Shown here one piece after another: positions 24,626 through 25,608 of a stretch of 25,608 bases of DNA. A program made the translations under genes and the position numbers. The stretch comes from Tannerellaceae bacterium (GTDB taxonomy: Bacteria; Bacteroidota; Bacteroidia; Bacteroidales; Tannerellaceae). The first letter of the stretch is position 1. Every line of letters begins with the position of its first letter. The notes below the pieces were generated by a model. It saw only the letters and a list, made by a program, of their open reading frames with translations, was not told the origin of the DNA and searched no databases. The stretch spans positions 1 to 25,608 of the forward strand of contig JAISRY010000137.1 of assembly GCA_031273385.1 (NCBI GenBank). Reading direction: 5' to 3'.

Positions 24626-24636
24626 TAGTATCTTTA
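24606..24636 (+). promoter_or_regulatory. Promoter of the AAA_14/DUF4143 gene
   Basis: TTTG at 24606-24609, a 19-base spacer and TATCTTTA at 24629-24636 match the Bacteroidetes -33/-7 arrangement with a single mismatch. The start site would fall at or within a few bases of the ATG at 24641, implying a leaderless or nearly leaderless mRNA. Confidence 0.5.
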
Positions 24637-24640
24637 CAGC

Positions 24641-25608
24641 ATGAAGAGGATCATAGAACGCAAAGAATATATTGGTAAACTTCTGTCGTATAAGGACAAA
24701 GGGATGATCAAAGTCGTAACGGGGTTGCGGCGGTCGGGCAAATCCACGCTACTGGAGCTGTTCGGTCGTTACTTGCTGGAAGATGGTGTAACGCCTTTGC
24801 ATATCCAATTTTACAATCTTGAATTGCCCGAAAATTACCTCGGCAAAACGTGGGATGTCCTTTATTTTGAGATCAAGGCGAAACTTCAAAGCGACACCAT
24901 GAATTATGTTTTTCTTGATGAAATTCAGCATATTGACGAATTTGAAAAATTGGTTGACGGACTGTTTGCGACGGCGAATGTCGATATTTACATCACCGGA
25001 TCAAATGCGAATCTATTGTCGAGCGAAATAGCTACTTTGCTAAGCGGTAGGTATATAGAAATATCCATATTGCCTTTCTCTTTCTCCGAATATCTCGAAT
25101 TTAGAGAAATAGATACATCAAATAAATACTTGAATTACGAGGCGCTTTTCTTCGACTATGTGAACGAAACGTCTTTACCTAAAGGAGTTGAGTTGCGGAC
25201 TGATGGTTACGACAAAGTGTTTGAATACCTCCATTCGGTTTACGACACCGTGATAGAAAAAGATGTCATACAGCGGCATGCGATACACGAAAAAAGGGCT
25301 TTTGCCAATATTACCAAATATGTGGCGGCAAACATCGGCAGTCGAATGTCGCCGCATAGTATCTCAAAAGCATTAAAATCAGACCATCAATCGGTTCATC
25401 ATACAACTGTTGAAAAGTTTTTGGATTATCTTGTGGGATGTTTTTTGTTTTATCGGGTAAACCGTTTTGATATAAAAGGCAAAAAACAGCTTGCCACACA
25501 GGAAAAATATTATCTTGTAGATATAGGATTGCTCAATATTCTGGTGGGTAGGGAAAAAACAACGGAACGGGGACATATTCTTGAAAATGTGGTATACCTG
25601 GAATTGCA
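24641..25608 (+). CDS. AAA_14 / DUF4143 family ATP-binding protein (cut by window end)
   Basis: The frame is open from ATG 24641 to the last base (322 codons, no stop), so the C-terminus is missing. The N-terminus MKRIIERKEYIGKLLSYKDKG leads into Walker A GLRRSGKST (28-36). Walker B is YVFLDEIQ (89-96) and ITGSNANLLSSEIATLLSGRY is the sensor-like region. This is the AAA_14 ATPase. The DUF4143 part follows (KYVAANIGSRMSP, KFLDYLVGCFLFYRV, KYYLVDIGLLNILVG), ending just after RGHILENVVYLEL. The family is widespread, often in many copies, in Bacteroidetes. Its function is unproven; roles in mobile or defence-related loci are suggested but uncertain. Its AT-rich, relaxed codon use differs from the GC-rich sprA/ruvA block, which hints at separate ancestry. 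Confidence 0.92.
   Translation, partial: MKRIIERKEYIGKLLSYKDKGMIKVVTGLRRSGKSTLLELFGRYLLEDGVTPLHIQFYNLELPENYLGKTWDVLYFEIKAKLQSDTMNYVFLDEIQHIDEFEKLVDGLFATANVDIYITGSNANLLSSEIATLLSGRYIEISILPFSFSEYLEFREIDTSNKYLNYEALFFDYVNETSLPKGVELRTDGYDKVFEYLHSVYDTVIEKDVIQRHAIHEKRAFANITKYVAANIGSRMSPHSISKALKSDHQSVHHTTVEKFLDYLVGCFLFYRVNRFDIKGKKQLATQEKYYLVDIGLLNILVGREKTTERGHILENVVYLEL

Overview
The window looks like chromosomal DNA from a Bacteroidales bacterium that has a type IX secretion system (T9SS). A Tannerellaceae- or Parabacteroides-like member is my best guess. The grounds are a SusC/SusD pair, a 2473-residue SprA/Sov translocon protein, a T9SS C-terminal sorting domain, a VapE/DUF3874-type protein, an AAA_14/DUF4143 ATPase, and promoter boxes of the Bacteroidetes type (TTTG / TAnnTTTG). 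The assignment rests on protein features read by eye; no database search was possible.

Layout. Bases 1-654 carry no convincing gene. They hold a large compound palindrome (1-245) and a second, about 100-bp palindrome built from 22-bp units (338-437), whose 22-bp rhythm continues to about 516. A plus-strand VapE-like P-loop protein follows (655-1965). It converges on a minus-strand block read leftwards: an ABC-F ATPase (11762-10149), ruvA (10072-9488) and sprA (9488-2067), with ruvA and sprA overlapping by one base.

Bases 11763-13144 form a repeat island. It contains a strong plus-strand intrinsic terminator with no obvious gene in front, a TGGTCA tandem array, purine/pyrimidine hairpins, a second 22-bp-phased palindromic array, an ACAATGAC array between inverted copies of a hairpin, a second copy of the compound palindrome, and a 31-bp tandem repeat. 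An arabinose/fucose-isomerase-family gene follows (14575-13145, minus).

Bases 14713-24457 are one minus-strand operon: susC, susD, a HExxH zinc-metallopeptidase lipoprotein, a DUF4302 lipoprotein, and a secreted protein with choice-of-anchor J, BACON-like and T9SS sorting domains. It ends in a clear intrinsic terminator. The gene set fits surface capture and import of peptides or proteins: the T9SS protein and metallopeptidase at the surface, SusCD as the TonB-dependent importer. SprA, in the same window, is the outer-membrane pore through which the T9SS protein would leave. Diverging from susC is a truncated AAA_14/DUF4143 ATPase whose promoter overlaps an 18-bp perfect hairpin.

The most unusual material is non-coding. 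Two separate palindromic arrays (338-437 and about 12552-12661) share an exact 22-bp period, a CANNTG core and dyads every 11 bp, but have different filler sequence. Each lies near a copy of the same compound palindrome.
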